Assembly: GCF_001720485.1 (NCBI RefSeq)
Contig: NZ_CP017114.1
Coordinates: forward strand, 372,001-436,000
DNA: 64,000 nt
Reading direction: 5' to 3'
Origin: Cobetia marina
GTDB lineage: Bacteria; Pseudomonadota; Gammaproteobacteria; Pseudomonadales; Halomonadaceae
Each line of letters starts with the position of its first letter. The first letter of the stretch is position 1. The position numbers were made by a program, and so were the translations under genes. Of this stretch, positions 47,061 through 63,180 are shown piece by piece. Under the pieces are notes generated by a model. It worked only from the letters and a program-made list of their open reading frames with translations, was not told where the DNA came from and did not search any database.

Positions 47061-49577
47061 TCAGAAGATGGCCTCGAAAGTTCCGGTGCCTTCTGAGCCG
47101 CTCTGTTGCTCCAGCTCCTTGCGGATGGTGCGTTCCTTGTAGGGCGGCAGATTGTCCTTGCGGAACAGCTCGCTGACGCCGCCGGATTGACCACTGTGCA
47201 GGCGCTTGCCGGACTCCGGGTCGATGGTCGCGCTCACGATGTCATCGGGGCGCTCCATCCTGGCGGATGGCATGCCCTTGAGGGCGCCACGCATGTAGTC
47301 GACCCAGATGGGCAGCGCGGCCTGGGCACCGTACTCGGCGAGGGTGTCATTGGAGTCCTTGCCGACCCAGACGGTCGCGACCAGCTTGCTGTTGAAGCCG
47401 GAGAACCAGGCATCACGCTGGTCATTGGTGGTCCCTGTCTTGCCAGCCAGGTCATCGCGACCAAGCGTCAGGGCCCCACGGCCGGTGCCGCGCTTGATGA
47501 CGTCTTCCATCATGTCACGGATCAGGTACATGGATTCCGGCGAGGCGATGCGCTCGGCCAGCGGATACTGACGGCCATCACGATTGACGGTCACCATGCC
47601 CGGCGTGCAGTTGGCGCAGGCGACGGCCGGATGAGCTTCGTAGTCGGTCTCGTCGTCACCGCGCGTGACGGTGTCGATGTACCAGGGTTCGACACGGAAG
47701 CCGCCGTTCGAGAGTACGGCGTAGGCACGGGCCATTTCCAGCGGTGTCAGCGAGGCGCTGCCCAGTGCCAGTGACAGACCGTTGGGCAGCTCTTCGCGCT
47801 TGAAGCCCACCTTGACGAGGAAGTCGAGCGTCTTCTCGAGACCGACGGTCTGCAGCAGTCGCACGGACACCAGGTTCAGGGAGCGATAGAGACCAACGCG
47901 GATCCGGGTCGGACCAGTGAACTTGCCGCCGGCGTTCTCCGGGCGCCATACCTTGTTGCCATCCTGCATGACCACCGGAGCATTGTTGATGATGGTCGCC
48001 GGTGACATGCCGCCCTGCTCGAGCCCCGAGAGGTAGATGAACGGCTTGAAGATGGAGCCGGCCTGACGACGTGCCTGTATCGCTCGATTGAACTTGCTGG
48101 CGGAATAGCTGAAGCCGCCCTGGAGTGCGAGGATGGCGCCATTTTCCGGGTCCAGTGAAACGATGGCCGACTGGGCATCCGGCAGCTGACCCAGGCGATA
48201 GCCATCATCTTCCTTGATGACGCGCACCAGATCGCCGACCTTGGCAATCTCGGCGGCAGAGCCGGGTACACCACCGCGCCAGCGGGAGCTCTTGTACTCG
48301 CGCGCCCATTTCAGACCGTCCCAGCCAATCGTGGCCAGGCTGGCGTCTGCCAGCAGGACCTTCATCTGCTTGCCATCATTTTCCACCACGATGGCGGCTT
48401 CGAGCGGGCCATAGTCCGGCGTGCGATCCAGCACTTTCAGCCAGTTGGAGACATCGCGGTCGATGCCCTCGATGCGCTTCTCGCTCTTCTGGGCGGCCTG
48501 TCTGGCCGTTTCCAGCACTTCGGGAGAGCGAGAGATCTCTTCTTCGAGGCCGGCCTGATCGGTCTGGTCCTGAGCTTCCGCCAGTGACGCCGCGATACCG
48601 GATTCCTCCACGCCACGCCAGCCATGGCGGGTGTCATAGTCGATCAGGCCCTTGATCAAGGCATCGCGAGCCTGCGGCTGCAGCTTGCTGTCCAGCGTCG
48701 TGGTGATGCGCACATTGTCGGTATATGCCTTGTCACCGAAACGATCGACCGCGAAGCTTCTGGCCATCTCTGCGACGTAGGGCGCCTCGACTTCCGGGCG
48801 CGTGTAATGGCGTGCCGCGGTGATCGGTGCCTTGACGGCCTCGTCATAGGCCTGAGGCTCGATATAGCCCAGTTCCTTCATGCGCAGCAGGATCCAGTTG
48901 CGACGGATCAGGGCGCGCTGAGGGTTGGTGAGCGGGTTGAAGCTGGAGGGGGCCTTGGGCAGGCCTGCCAGCATGGCCTGCTCGGCCAGGGTCAGTTCAT
49001 CGAGAGACTTGTCATAGTAGGTGCGTGCCGCAGCCGCGATCCCGTAGGCGCGATGGCCCAGGAAGATCTTGTTGACGTAGAGCTCGAGGATCTCCTGCTT
49101 GGAGAGGATCTGCTCCATCTGCAGTGACAGCAGGATTTCGCGAATCTTGCGCGTGAACGTCTGATCCAGCGTCAGCAGGTAGTTGCGCGCGACCTGCATG
49201 GTGATGGTGCTGCCGCCCGATTGGATGCTGCCGCTGGAAGCCAGCTGGACGGCGGCACGCGCGAGGCCCTTGGGGTCGATGCCCGGGTGCGAGAAGAAAT
49301 TGCTGTCCTCGGCCGCGAGCAGGGCGTCCACAAACGTCTCGGGGATCTCGTCGAAGGTGACCGGGATGCGGCGCTGGTCACCGTATTCGCCGATCAGCTT
49401 GCCGTCACGGGTGTAGATGCGCAGCGGCGTCTGCAGCTTGGTATCCTGCAATTGATGAACATCGGGCAGGCCAGGTGCGAAATACAGGGAGGCGCCGACG
49501 ATGGCCAGCAATCCCGCAGCACACAGTGACAGCAGCAGCCAGAACACTGGCGAAAGTAGTCGTCTCAATAGCTTCAT
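47061..49577 (-). CDS. mrcA: Penicillin-binding protein 1A, bifunctional
   Basis: This class A PBP polymerises and cross-links peptidoglycan. The 838 residues have an N-terminal membrane anchor (LLSPVFWLLLSLCAAGLLAIVGASLYF). The GT51 domain includes AAEDSNFFSHPGIDPKGLARA and GGSTITMQVARNYLL. An OB-like insertion (about 330-420) follows. The transpeptidase has the catalytic Ser-x-x-Lys in AGSIFKPFIYLSG, SLN in the second motif, and KTGTTNDQRDAWFSG as the KTG motif. The start ATG 49577 is preferred over a TTG two codons upstream. It is divergent from the pilM operon, as in Pseudomonas. Confidence 0.96.
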   Translation of the reverse strand: MKLLRRLLSPVFWLLLSLCAAGLLAIVGASLYFAPGLPDVHQLQDTKLQTPLRIYTRDGKLIGEYGDQRRIPVTFDEIPETFVDALLAAEDSNFFSHPGIDPKGLARAAVQLASSGSIQSGGSTITMQVARNYLLTLDQTFTRKIREILLSLQMEQILSKQEILELYVNKIFLGHRAYGIAAAARTYYDKSLDELTLAEQAMLAGLPKAPSSFNPLTNPQRALIRRNWILLRMKELGYIEPQAYDEAVKAPITAARHYTRPEVEAPYVAEMARSFAVDRFGDKAYTDNVRITTTLDSKLQPQARDALIKGLIDYDTRHGWRGVEESGIAASLAEAQDQTDQAGLEEEISRSPEVLETARQAAQKSEKRIEGIDRDVSNWLKVLDRTPDYGPLEAAIVVENDGKQMKVLLADASLATIGWDGLKWAREYKSSRWRGGVPGSAAEIAKVGDLVRVIKEDDGYRLGQLPDAQSAIVSLDPENGAILALQGGFSYSASKFNRAIQARRQAGSIFKPFIYLSGLEQGGMSPATIINNAPVVMQDGNKVWRPENAGGKFTGPTRIRVGLYRSLNLVSVRLLQTVGLEKTLDFLVKVGFKREELPNGLSLALGSASLTPLEMARAYAVLSNGGFRVEPWYIDTVTRGDDETDYEAHPAVACANCTPGMVTVNRDGRQYPLAERIASPESMYLIRDMMEDVIKRGTGRGALTLGRDDLAGKTGTTNDQRDAWFSGFNSKLVATVWVGKDSNDTLAEYGAQAALPIWVDYMRGALKGMPSARMERPDDIVSATIDPESGKRLHSGQSGGVSELFRKDNLPPYKERTIRKELEQQSGSEGTGTFEAIF

Positions 49578-49824
49578 GGGCAAGACAGGGTCCGTGGGTA
49601 ATGAAAGGCGGGTGGCTGCGGGGGGATTGGCAATTCCATTGCTGGGGCATTATAAGTAGCGGGTCCAGATGCGGCCAGCGTTGAACCCTGTCTTGCGCGT
49701 CTGTTGTGTTATTCTGCGAAACATAATGTAACCTCTCAGCAGAAGAGGATGCCGCGGCGGTGCCGCACGGGAAGCGGCGGCCCGCCAGTCAGACGGGGTC
49801 GTCATCAGAGCAGGGGAATGCCAA

Positions 49825-50889
49825 TTGCTGGGACTCAAATCCGCCGGCAAGGGACTGATTGGCGTCGATATCACATCGGCGACCGTCAAGCTCCTGGAGC
49901 TGTCCAGACACGGAAATCGATACCAGATCGATAGCTACGCGGTGCGCCCCTTGAAGGAAGGCGCAGTCGTCGAGCGGCGCATCCGCGACATGGATGAAGT
50001 CGTGCTGGCGATCAAGCGCGCGGTCGAGCAGGCCCAGCCGCGCTCGCGACGAGCCGTCGTGGCGGTGCCGGCCAGTGCCGCCATCACCAAGACATTGAGT
50101 TTTCCGACCAATCTGGCCGATGACGAGATCGAGCAGCGCATCGCGCTCGAATCCGAGAAGCATTTTCCCTTCCCGCTCAATGACGTGGCGTTCGACTTCC
50201 AGCATCTGGGGGTCAATGCCCGCAATCCTGATCAGCAGGATCTGCTGCTGGTGGCCTGTCGCAGCCTGGATGTCGATCAGCTCACCTCCGCGCTCGAGCA
50301 GGCCGGCCTTGAGCCGTCAGCGGTCGATGTCGAGACCTTTTCGCTGGAGCGTGCCTTCGGTGAATTGCGCCACCAGCTCCCCCCTACCTACGACAATGAA
50401 GAGTGCGTCGCGGTCGTCGATATCGGTGCCACCATGACGGCTTTTCATGTCATCCAGAATGGTCGCATCGTCTACAGCCGGGATGCCGTGTTCGGGGGGC
50501 GTCAGCTGACCGACGAGATAATGAACCGTTTCGATCTTTCCAATGACGAAGCGGGCCTGGCCAAGAAGCGTGGTGGTCTGCCGGACACCTATGACAGTGA
50601 AGTGCTGGATCCGTTCCGTGACACGCTCGTGCAGCAGATCGCGCGCTCCCTGCAGCTCTATTACACCGCCGGCAAGCGTCGTGAGGTCCAGCGCATTCTG
50701 CTGGGAGGAGGGACAGCCGCCATTCCCGGATTACGTGAGTCGCTGGCAGGGCACACCGGACTGGAAGTGATCATGGCCAATCCCTTCACGCACATGAGCG
50801 TCAACCCTCGAGTCGACATCCAGGCGCTGGCCGGTGATGCCCCTGCGATGTTGACGGCCTGCGGGCTTGCGATGAGGAAGCGCTCATGA
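49825..50889 (+). CDS. pilM: Type IV pilus assembly ATPase-like protein PilM
   Basis: PilM is a cytosolic actin-like protein (FtsA fold) that binds the PilN N-terminus and links the inner-membrane alignment complex to the pilus motor. The 354 residues include GVDITSATVKLLELS (phosphate 1), AVVDIGATMTAFHVIQNG (phosphate 2) and ILLGGGTAAIPGLRESL (adenosine). The start is TTG at 49825, set by AGGGGA at 49812-49817, seven bases upstream. An ATG at 49818 is out of frame and stops at 49934. First gene of pilMNOPQ, divergent from mrcA; the stop overlaps pilN. Confidence 0.95.
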   Translation: MLGLKSAGKGLIGVDITSATVKLLELSRHGNRYQIDSYAVRPLKEGAVVERRIRDMDEVVLAIKRAVEQAQPRSRRAVVAVPASAAITKTLSFPTNLADDEIEQRIALESEKHFPFPLNDVAFDFQHLGVNARNPDQQDLLLVACRSLDVDQLTSALEQAGLEPSAVDVETFSLERAFGELRHQLPPTYDNEECVAVVDIGATMTAFHVIQNGRIVYSRDAVFGGRQLTDEIMNRFDLSNDEAGLAKKRGGLPDTYDSEVLDPFRDTLVQQIARSLQLYYTAGKRREVQRILLGGGTAAIPGLRESLAGHTGLEVIMANPFTHMSVNPRVDIQALAGDAPAMLTACGLAMRKRS

Positions 50890-51476
50890 CCATCGAGATC
50901 AATCTGCTGTCGTGGCGTGAGGAGCGTCGCGAGAAACGCAGCAAGCGCTTCTTCGGCATCCTGGCGCTGGCCGCCGTGGTGGGGGTGGGAGCCGGGTTTG
51001 GCATGAGCGAGTATTACCAGAGCCAGCTCGAGGCGCAGAAGCAGCGGCATGCCTTCATCGAGAAGGAAATGGCGCGACTGAATCGCGATATCAAGGAAGT
51101 CGAGGATATCGAGAGTCGGCGTGATCAGATGCTGGCGCAGATCGAGCTGATTCGCAGTCTGCAGTTCTCGCGCCCGGAAACGGTACGTGTCTTCAATCAG
51201 CTCGTTGCGACGCTGGTCGAGGGTGCCTGGTACCAGAGCATCAGTCGCAGCGGACGTCAGATCAAGGCCAACGGCATCGCGGAGAATACGCGTCAGGTGT
51301 CCGGTCTGATGCGCACGCTTGCGGCATCGGATGTCTTCGGTACGCCGACACTGTCCGACGTACAGAGCAGCGACGATGATCGTCGCAGCTTCAATATCAT
51401 GATTCCCGAGACACCGACGGCTGTCGCTTCCAGTGCTGCCGATACGAAGGCCGCCAGGCAGGGAGGTCGGAAATGA
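50886..51476 (+). CDS. pilN: Type IV pilus inner-membrane protein PilN
   Basis: The 196 residues begin with the cytosolic INLLSWREERREKRSKRF motif, which docks into PilM. One membrane helix (about 19-42) follows, then a periplasmic coiled-coil and ferredoxin-like domain. PilN pairs with PilO. The ATG at 50886 overlaps the pilM stop by four bases (ATGA). Confidence 0.95.
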   Translation: MTIEINLLSWREERREKRSKRFFGILALAAVVGVGAGFGMSEYYQSQLEAQKQRHAFIEKEMARLNRDIKEVEDIESRRDQMLAQIELIRSLQFSRPETVRVFNQLVATLVEGAWYQSISRSGRQIKANGIAENTRQVSGLMRTLAASDVFGTPTLSDVQSSDDDRRSFNIMIPETPTAVASSAADTKAARQGGRK

Positions 51477-52105
51477 GTTTCCTCAATGCCGAAGTGCGTC
51501 GTCTCAAGTCGACGGACTTCCAGGATCTCGACCTCAAGGAGGCGGGTATCTGGCCCGTCACCTTGCAGGTGGTGTTGGTGCTGATCGTCTTTGGTGCCCT
51601 GTTCTGGGCGTCCCACTGGTTCCTTGCGGCGCCCAAGGCCGAGGATCTTGAGCGCCTGCAAGCCAAGGAGCGTCAGCTGCTGAGCCAGTTCGAGACCAAG
51701 GCCTTCAAGGCGGCCAATCTGCCCGTGATGCGTGAGCAGATGGCCGAGCTGGAGACGCGCATGGAACAGCTGCTCGAGATGCTCCCGACCGATGCCGAAG
51801 TGCCGGCTCTGCTCGATGACATCAGCGAGACGGCCATCAACAACCAGCTGGAGGTGGAATACATTCGCCTCAAGCCGGCCCAGAATCGCGATTTCTACGT
51901 CGAGCAGCCCTTCGATATCAAGGTGCGCGGCGATTACCACCGCATTGCCGCCTTCGTGTCTGGGGTCGCCGGGCTTTCGCGTATCGTGACGTTGCATGAC
52001 TTCGTGCTGACACCGGTCTCGCAGGGTGAAGACCTGGAGTTGTCGCTGCTGGCCAAGACTTACAACTACCGCCAAGGCGCACCGTTGCCATCGGGAGGTA
52101 AATGA
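51473..52105 (+). CDS. pilO: Type IV pilus inner-membrane protein PilO
   Basis: The 210 residues have a short cytosolic start, one membrane helix (about 26-46, LQVVLVLIVFGALFWASHWF), a coiled-coil (AKERQLLSQFETKAFKAANLPVMREQMAELE) and the PilO periplasmic fold (DISETAINNQLEVEYIRL, FDIKVRGDYHRIAAFVSGVAGLSRI). It forms a heterodimer with PilN that reaches toward PilP/PilQ. The ATG overlaps the pilN stop by four bases. Confidence 0.95.
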   Translation: MSFLNAEVRRLKSTDFQDLDLKEAGIWPVTLQVVLVLIVFGALFWASHWFLAAPKAEDLERLQAKERQLLSQFETKAFKAANLPVMREQMAELETRMEQLLEMLPTDAEVPALLDDISETAINNQLEVEYIRLKPAQNRDFYVEQPFDIKVRGDYHRIAAFVSGVAGLSRIVTLHDFVLTPVSQGEDLELSLLAKTYNYRQGAPLPSGGK

Positions 52106-52659
52106 TGAGTCTGACGACACGTCGCAAGCATGTCGTGCTGGGTGGTGCGATGTTGCTGACACTGCTGGCCGGTTGTGGTGACCCGCAGCTGCCTGCGCTG
52201 GAGAGCGAGCTCGAGTCGCTCAGAGGGCGGCCGACGGGGCAGGTCAAGGACCTGCCGCCTCAGCCCGAGTATCATCCCGTGACGTACGACATGGCGGATG
52301 CTCGCAGTCCTTTCCAGTCGCGACTGCCGGAGCCGGAGGAGGAGCTCGCCATGGTGGACAATGGCGTGCGGCCGGATCTGGATCGCCCCCGCGAGCCTCT
52401 TGAGGCCTGGCCGATGGAGCAGCTCAGCATGGTGGGGACCCTGGATGTGGACGGCAGTCGCTCGGCGTTGATCTTGACGCCGGAGCAGGAGGTGCAGCGT
52501 GTGAGTGTCGGCGGACACATGGGGAGCAATTTCGGCCGCATCATTCGCATCGGTGATACTCAGCTGGACCTGGTGGAAATCGTGCCCAACGGTCAGGGCG
52601 GTTGGATCGAACGAACCCGCGCCATGGCATTGACTCAACCGGCAGATGCCAGCGGTTAG
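52102..52659 (+). CDS. pilP: Type IV pilus lipoprotein PilP
   Basis: The 185 residues have a lipoprotein signal with lipobox LLAG-C (acylated Cys at about residue 25), a disordered linker that binds PilNO, and a C-terminal HR domain (PMEQLSMVGTLDVDGSRSALILTPEQEVQRVSVGGHMG, FGRIIRIGDTQLDLVEIV) that contacts the secretin PilQ. The ATG at 52102 overlaps the pilO stop. The 140-base gap to pilQ shows no gene. Confidence 0.95.
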   Translation: MMSLTTRRKHVVLGGAMLLTLLAGCGDPQLPALESELESLRGRPTGQVKDLPPQPEYHPVTYDMADARSPFQSRLPEPEEELAMVDNGVRPDLDRPREPLEAWPMEQLSMVGTLDVDGSRSALILTPEQEVQRVSVGGHMGSNFGRIIRIGDTQLDLVEIVPNGQGGWIERTRAMALTQPADASG

Positions 52660-52799
52660 CGCGTGCTGGCGGCGCTGTCTGCAGAATCGTCACGGAAGAT
52701 GAGCGGTCGATGACCGACACCATAATGCTTCGACAAGAATAAGGCGCGATCAGCTTCAATGGCTGGGCGGAGCCGCAGCGAGACAGGGGACAAGGGAAC

Positions 52800-54845
52800 A
52801 TGACGCGATTGCAACGAATGAGTCTGCTGGGGTTGGCGGCTTTCGGCAGCCTGATGGCGAGTGTGGCGCAGGCGGCCTCCACGCTGCAGGATCTGGAATT
52901 CACTTCGCTGGGTGGCGATCGGATGGAGCTCAAGCTCGATTTCGCCGGCGGGGTGCCTGAGGTCAAGGGATACCGGATCGAGACACCGCCGCGTATCACC
53001 ATCGATCTCATGGATACCAGCAGTCAGCTGGACAAGCGCCGCTTCGAGCTCGGCCTCAATGGGGTCGAGGAGCTGGTGGCGCTGGAGGCCGGCTCGCGTA
53101 CGCGCCTGGTCATGAAGCTCAGCCAGACCCGTCCCTATGTGACGCGTACCGAAGGCAATAGCCTCTATGTCATCGTCGGTGAGCAGGGCGGTCCGGTGGC
53201 CGCCGCCGCGTCAGGCCAGTCCGCGCAGCCGCAGCAGCAGGGTGGCGGACTGGAAGTCGCGGCGGAGCCTTCCGTCAGTGGTATCGATTTCCGTCGGGGC
53301 AGTGAGGGGGAAGGGCGTGTCGTGGTCAACTTCAATCGCGCCAATGTCGAGTCTCGTGTGACCGAGCGTGGCCGCAAGATCTATATCGATCTCAAGGGTG
53401 TCGCCCTGCCGCCAGAGCTGAATCAGGTGCTGGATGTCGGTGATTTCGCGACTCCGGTCTCGAGGATCGACCCGCAGCGTACTCGTGATGGTGTGCGCCT
53501 GGTGGTGGATGCCAATGGCTACTACACCCAGTTGGCCACCCAGGCCGGCAACGAGCTGGTGCTTGAGGTCAAGCCGCTGACACGGGAAGAGCAGGCGGAG
53601 CGGATCAAGGACAAGTTCCCGTACACCGGCAAGAAGATCTCGCTGAACTTCCAGAATATCGAAGTGCGCTCGGTGCTGCAGATCATCGCGGACTTCACTG
53701 GGCTCAATCTGGTGGCCAGTGACAACGTCACCGGCAACGTGACCCTGAACCTCAAGGAAGTGCCCTGGGATCAGGCGCTGGACCTGGTGCTCAAGTCGAA
53801 TGGCCTGGCCAGTCGCCGCATGGGCAACGTGCTGATGGTCGCGCCGGCGGAAGAGCTGGCGGCACTTGAGCGCAAGGAGCTGGAAGCCAATCAGCAGGTC
53901 AAGGAGCTGGCGCCCCTGACGACGGAGTACATTCAGGTGCGATATGCCAAGGCGGCGGACCTGGCGGCATTGCTGCGCGGTGAAGGCGGTATCGGCCTGC
54001 TCTCCGAGCGCGGTCGTGTCATGGTGGATGAGCGTACCAACACCATGTTGATCCAGGACACGCGCGACACTCTGGAGTCCATTCGCGGTACCCTCGAGTA
54101 TCTCGACATTCCGGTGCGTCAGGTCCAGATCGAGGCGCGCATCGTGATCGCGCGCAGCAGCGTGTCGAGTGAAATCGGTGTCAACTGGGGGCTTTCCAAC
54201 AGCAGCAACGGCAAGTTCGGCCTGGAAGGTGCGTCGACCGGCACGACCAGTGACGGTGGCCTGAGCGTCAATCTGGGTGACGACAGTGATCCGGGCAGCA
54301 CCTTCAGCTTCGGTTACCTGTCCGGCGACATCCTGCTGGATCTGGAGCTTTCGGCGCTGGAAAGCGAAGGCAAGAGCCAGACCATCTCCCAGCCCAAGAT
54401 CATCACCGCCAACCAGAAGAAGGCCGTCATCAAGCAGGGTCAGGAAATTCCCTACGAGGAGGCGACCTCCAGCGGCGCGACCAACATCGAGTTCAAGGAG
54501 GCGGTGCTGGCGCTGGAGGTCACGCCGCAGATCACCCCGGACAACCGCATCATCATGGATCTGTTGATCAACAATGACGACGTGTCCGATGACAGCTTCA
54601 ATGGCGAGCCGGCCATCGATACCAATGAAATCGAGACTCAGGTGCTGGTCAATGATGGCGAGACGGTGGTGCTGGGCGGTATTCTGACCTCCGAACAGAT
54701 ACGCAGCGTCTTCAAGACACCTTTCCTGGGGGATCTGCCGGTGATCGGGAATCTCTTCCGCTATACCGAAGAGTCCAACGAGAAGGTAGAATTGCTGGTA
54801 TTCATTACCCCGAAGATCATCGAGGACGGCCTGGCGGTGCGCTGA
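52800..54845 (+). CDS. pilQ: Type IV pilus secretin PilQ
   Basis: PilQ forms the outer-membrane gate for the pilus. The 681 residues have a signal peptide ending AQA, one or two AMIN domains (about 30-280) that bind peptidoglycan, STN and N domains ([52 protein letters not shown]), and the secretin core. The core ends in the family signature [21 protein letters not shown] [36 protein letters not shown] (split here only for reading). The aroK ATG overlaps the stop by one base. Confidence 0.96.
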   Translation: MTRLQRMSLLGLAAFGSLMASVAQAASTLQDLEFTSLGGDRMELKLDFAGGVPEVKGYRIETPPRITIDLMDTSSQLDKRRFELGLNGVEELVALEAGSRTRLVMKLSQTRPYVTRTEGNSLYVIVGEQGGPVAAAASGQSAQPQQQGGGLEVAAEPSVSGIDFRRGSEGEGRVVVNFNRANVESRVTERGRKIYIDLKGVALPPELNQVLDVGDFATPVSRIDPQRTRDGVRLVVDANGYYTQLATQAGNELVLEVKPLTREEQAERIKDKFPYTGKKISLNFQNIEVRSVLQIIADFTGLNLVASDNVTGNVTLNLKEVPWDQALDLVLKSNGLASRRMGNVLMVAPAEELAALERKELEANQQVKELAPLTTEYIQVRYAKAADLAALLRGEGGIGLLSERGRVMVDERTNTMLIQDTRDTLESIRGTLEYLDIPVRQVQIEARIVIARSSVSSEIGVNWGLSNSSNGKFGLEGASTGTTSDGGLSVNLGDDSDPGSTFSFGYLSGDILLDLELSALESEGKSQTISQPKIITANQKKAVIKQGQEIPYEEATSSGATNIEFKEAVLALEVTPQITPDNRIIMDLLINNDDVSDDSFNGEPAIDTNEIETQVLVNDGETVVLGGILTSEQIRSVFKTPFLGDLPVIGNLFRYTEESNEKVELLVFITPKIIEDGLAVR

Positions 54846-55387
54846 TGCATGTGATTCCCAACGTATTCCTTGTCGGCCCCATGGGGGCCGGCAAGAGCAC
54901 TATCGGCCGCCTGCTGGCGGCCGACTTGCATCGTGAATTTTGCGATAGCGACCACGTGATCGAAGATCGCTGCGGTGCCAGCATCCCCTGGATCTTCGAT
55001 GTCGAGGGCGAGGCGGGCTTTCGCGGGCGCGAGCAGGCCGTGATTGACGAGCTGACCTCGCTGTCCGATGTCGTGATGGCCACCGGTGGCGGTGCCATCA
55101 TGGCCGAAGCCAACCGGCGCGTGCTGCGAGAGCGCGGCACGGTGGTCTATCTCTATGCTCCGGTCGAGCAGCAGCTCAAGCGTGCCGGACGTGACCGCAA
55201 TCGTCCTCTGCTCCAGCAGGATGACCCGGGGCGGGTGCTCAAGCGTCTCTTCGAGCTGCGAGACCCTCTCTATCGCGACACCGCGGATATCATCGTGCGT
55301 ACCGATCGACGCAGCCCGCGTGCGGTCACCAACGAGATCCGGCGCCGGCTCAAGGCATTGTCAGACCCGCTCCACGTGCATGGCTAG
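54845..55387 (+). CDS. aroK: Shikimate kinase I
   Basis: AroK phosphorylates shikimate at the 3-hydroxyl. The 180 residues have the P-loop [17 protein letters not shown], the shikimate-binding [36 protein letters not shown], and the lid [11 protein letters not shown]. The ATG overlaps the pilQ stop by one base (TGATG). The order pilQ-aroK-aroB is typical of gammaproteobacteria. Confidence 0.97.
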   Translation: MHVIPNVFLVGPMGAGKSTIGRLLAADLHREFCDSDHVIEDRCGASIPWIFDVEGEAGFRGREQAVIDELTSLSDVVMATGGGAIMAEANRRVLRERGTVVYLYAPVEQQLKRAGRDRNRPLLQQDDPGRVLKRLFELRDPLYRDTADIIVRTDRRSPRAVTNEIRRRLKALSDPLHVHG

Positions 55388-55458
55388 ACTCCCCTGGGGA
55401 GTCTGGCTCTCGCTTACATTCAGGCGCCGTCATTCGTTTCGCCGCAAGGAGAATCATC

Positions 55459-56565
55459 ATGTCCCTGGCTCCCGCTCATCGTCTCGATGTCGCACTTGGC
55501 GAGCGTAGTTACCCCATTCACATCGGCCCGGGCCTGACGGCGCGAGGAGACCTCATTCGTGAGCATCTCGCCGGTCGTCAGGTGATGATCGTCACCAACA
55601 CCGTGGTGGCGCCACTGTATCTGGAGGCGCTCAAGGCATCACTTGGCGATGGTCTGGATATTCGAGAGGTGATTCTCGAGGATGGCGAACAGACCAAGCA
55701 CATGGCCAGTATCGGTCTGATCTGGGATGCCCTGCTCGAGGCCGGCTTCAATCGTCGTTGCACCTTGATCGCCCTCGGTGGGGGAGTCATCGGCGACATG
55801 ACCGGTTTTGCCGCCGCCTGTTATCAGCGGGGGGCGGCCTTCATCCAGGTGCCGACCACGCTGCTGTCGCAGGTGGATTCCTCGGTGGGTGGCAAGACCG
55901 GCGTCAATCATCCGCGCGGCAAGAACATGCTGGGTGCCTTCTGGCAGCCGAGACTGGTGTTGATCGATACCTCAAGCCTCAGGACATTGCCGCAGCGTGA
56001 GCTGTCGGCGGGCATGGCCGAGGTCATCAAGTATGGCCTGCTGTGGGATGAAAGCTTCCTGAGCTGGCTGGAAGACAACATGCAGGCCTTGATGGCGCTG
56101 GATGAAACCTTGCTCGGAGAGGCCATCCGCCGCAGTTGTGCGATCAAGGCGGATGTCGTGGCGCAGGACGAGACCGAGCAGGGCGTGCGCGCACTGCTCA
56201 ACCTCGGCCACACCTTCGGGCATGCCATCGAGACGGACCAGGGCTATGGCGTCTGGCTGCACGGTGAAGCCGTCGGCACCGGCATGCTGATGGCCGCTGA
56301 ACTTTCGGCGCGCATGGGGTGGCTGTCGAGTGCCGATGTCGAGCGTATCGCCAAGGTGATCGGCAAGGCCGGTCTGCCGCTGCAAGCGCCGGAGGACATG
56401 GGGGTCGAGGACTTCCTGCGTCACATGCAGCTGGACAAGAAGAATGTCGATGGCCGTCTGCGTCTGATCCTGCTCGAGCGTATCGGGCGTGCGGTGATTA
56501 CCGAAGAGGCGCCTGCCGGCCTGCTGGCGGACATGCTGGAGCACTGGCCGCGCAGCAGCCACTGA
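55459..56565 (+). CDS. aroB: 3-dehydroquinate synthase
   Basis: AroB converts DAHP, the product of the synthase at 22.4 kb, to 3-dehydroquinate using bound NAD and zinc. The 368 residues include [52 protein letters not shown], the strongly conserved core, and the zinc ligands in [20 protein letters not shown] precedes the ATG at 55459. In Pseudomonas a damX-like gene follows; here a terminator and the gltB leader follow instead. Confidence 0.97.
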   Translation: MSLAPAHRLDVALGERSYPIHIGPGLTARGDLIREHLAGRQVMIVTNTVVAPLYLEALKASLGDGLDIREVILEDGEQTKHMASIGLIWDALLEAGFNRRCTLIALGGGVIGDMTGFAAACYQRGAAFIQVPTTLLSQVDSSVGGKTGVNHPRGKNMLGAFWQPRLVLIDTSSLRTLPQRELSAGMAEVIKYGLLWDESFLSWLEDNMQALMALDETLLGEAIRRSCAIKADVVAQDETEQGVRALLNLGHTFGHAIETDQGYGVWLHGEAVGTGMLMAAELSARMGWLSSADVERIAKVIGKAGLPLQAPEDMGVEDFLRHMQLDKKNVDGRLRLILLERIGRAVITEEAPAGLLADMLEHWPRSSH

Positions 56566-56607
56566 TCCCTCGACCAGCCGTTGGCTGGTGCACGGAATCT
56601 GCCGCAG

Positions 56608-56643
56608 AAGAAAAGCCGTCACCTCAGGGTGGCGGCTTTTCTT
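56608..56643 (+). terminator. aroB terminator
   Basis: AAAAGCCGTCACC (56611-56623) pairs with GGTGGCGGCTTTT (56628-56640) with one wobble, followed by CTTTTT. Confidence 0.88.
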
Positions 56644-56846
56644 TTTGTCGAGCGTCAGTGGGCACTTCAGGTGGACGTGCCCAGGGCGCATATCCGATGT
56701 ACGGGTCGGGTGTGCCGGTGAGTGTGCAGGACAAGTGCATTAGCGGGGCGTGATTCCTGAATTGGTATGCCGTATGCGTAATCGGTATGGGGAGAATTGA
56801 ATAAAAACGCTGTTTTTTATTCATCCAAGACTAAAGTTGCAAGGCG

Positions 56847-56898
56847 AAACCCGCGAGGCATGTCTACCCGCTAAGCGCTTGAGCCTACAGGGTTTTTT
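56847..56898 (+). terminator. Terminator-like hairpin in the gltB leader
   Basis: AAACCC (56847-56852) pairs with GGGTTT (56890-56895) and AGGC (56856-56859) with GCCT (56883-56886), with an inner AAGCGCTT, and a T6 run at 56893-56898. It could end a small RNA or attenuate transcription into gltBD. Confidence 0.45.
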
Positions 56899-57134
56899 GG
56901 AATGAGGTGTCTCTAACCTTCGGTTTTGTCAGGTTTTTTTGCCCGATGGGCGACCTGTGGAGAATTGCGCGGTGGGGAAGCGCGGGGATATGCTCGAGGG
57001 AAATCTGGCGTCGTGTTGCGACACTGATGGCGCCACTATCGGCAGGCATAAAAATAAAGATAACCGATAACTATAACCTCGAAAATGCTTGTTGAAAAGC
57101 ATCTGGACACATGATTTCTCCGTGAGGCACGCCC

Positions 57135-61586
<4,452 letters not shown>

Positions 61587-61618
61587 TCGCATCCCTCACC
61601 CTGGCAAGCCCCGGGTGA

Positions 61619-63079
<1,461 letters not shown>

Positions 63080-63094
63080 AGAGATCGCAGTATC

Positions 63095-63128
63095 ACGTAT
63101 CAGGCCCGCCACGGCGGGCCTGATACGT
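63095..63128 (+). terminator. gltBD terminator
   Basis: CGTATCAGGCCCGCC (63096-63110) pairs perfectly with 63113-63127, one further A-T pair outside. The tail TTGGG is U-poor. Confidence 0.75.
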
Positions 63129-63180
63129 TGGGCGGGTGCCCGTGGCGGCGTCACCAAGGATGGATGGAGTGGCAATCAAA

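Larger units (their letters stand above)
56566..57134 (+). promoter_or_regulatory. AT-rich structured leader region upstream of gltB
   Basis: These 569 bases start with the aroB terminator. No convincing gene follows. Visible elements are: a GG-N10-GC pair (GG 56764-56765, GC 56776-56777; TTGGTATG then ATGCG) resembling a sigma-54 -24/-12 site; an AT-rich palindrome TGAATAAAAA/TTTTTATTCA (56798-56823); a terminator-like hairpin ending in T6 (56847-56898); a second T7 run (56934-56940) within a CAGGT...ACCTG fold; and repeated GATAAC around 57060 with TATAAC at 57072-57077. The base composition is clearly lower in GC than the neighbours. Confidence 0.5.

Noticed and set aside
56798..56823. TGAATAAAAA/TTTTTATTCA palindrome as an ArgR box
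   Set aside because: The half-sites are separated too widely for an 18-bp ARG box, and there is no arginine gene nearby.
56650..57130. AT-rich island as a prophage or IS remnant
   Set aside because: No transposase or integrase frame, terminal repeats or target duplication are visible.
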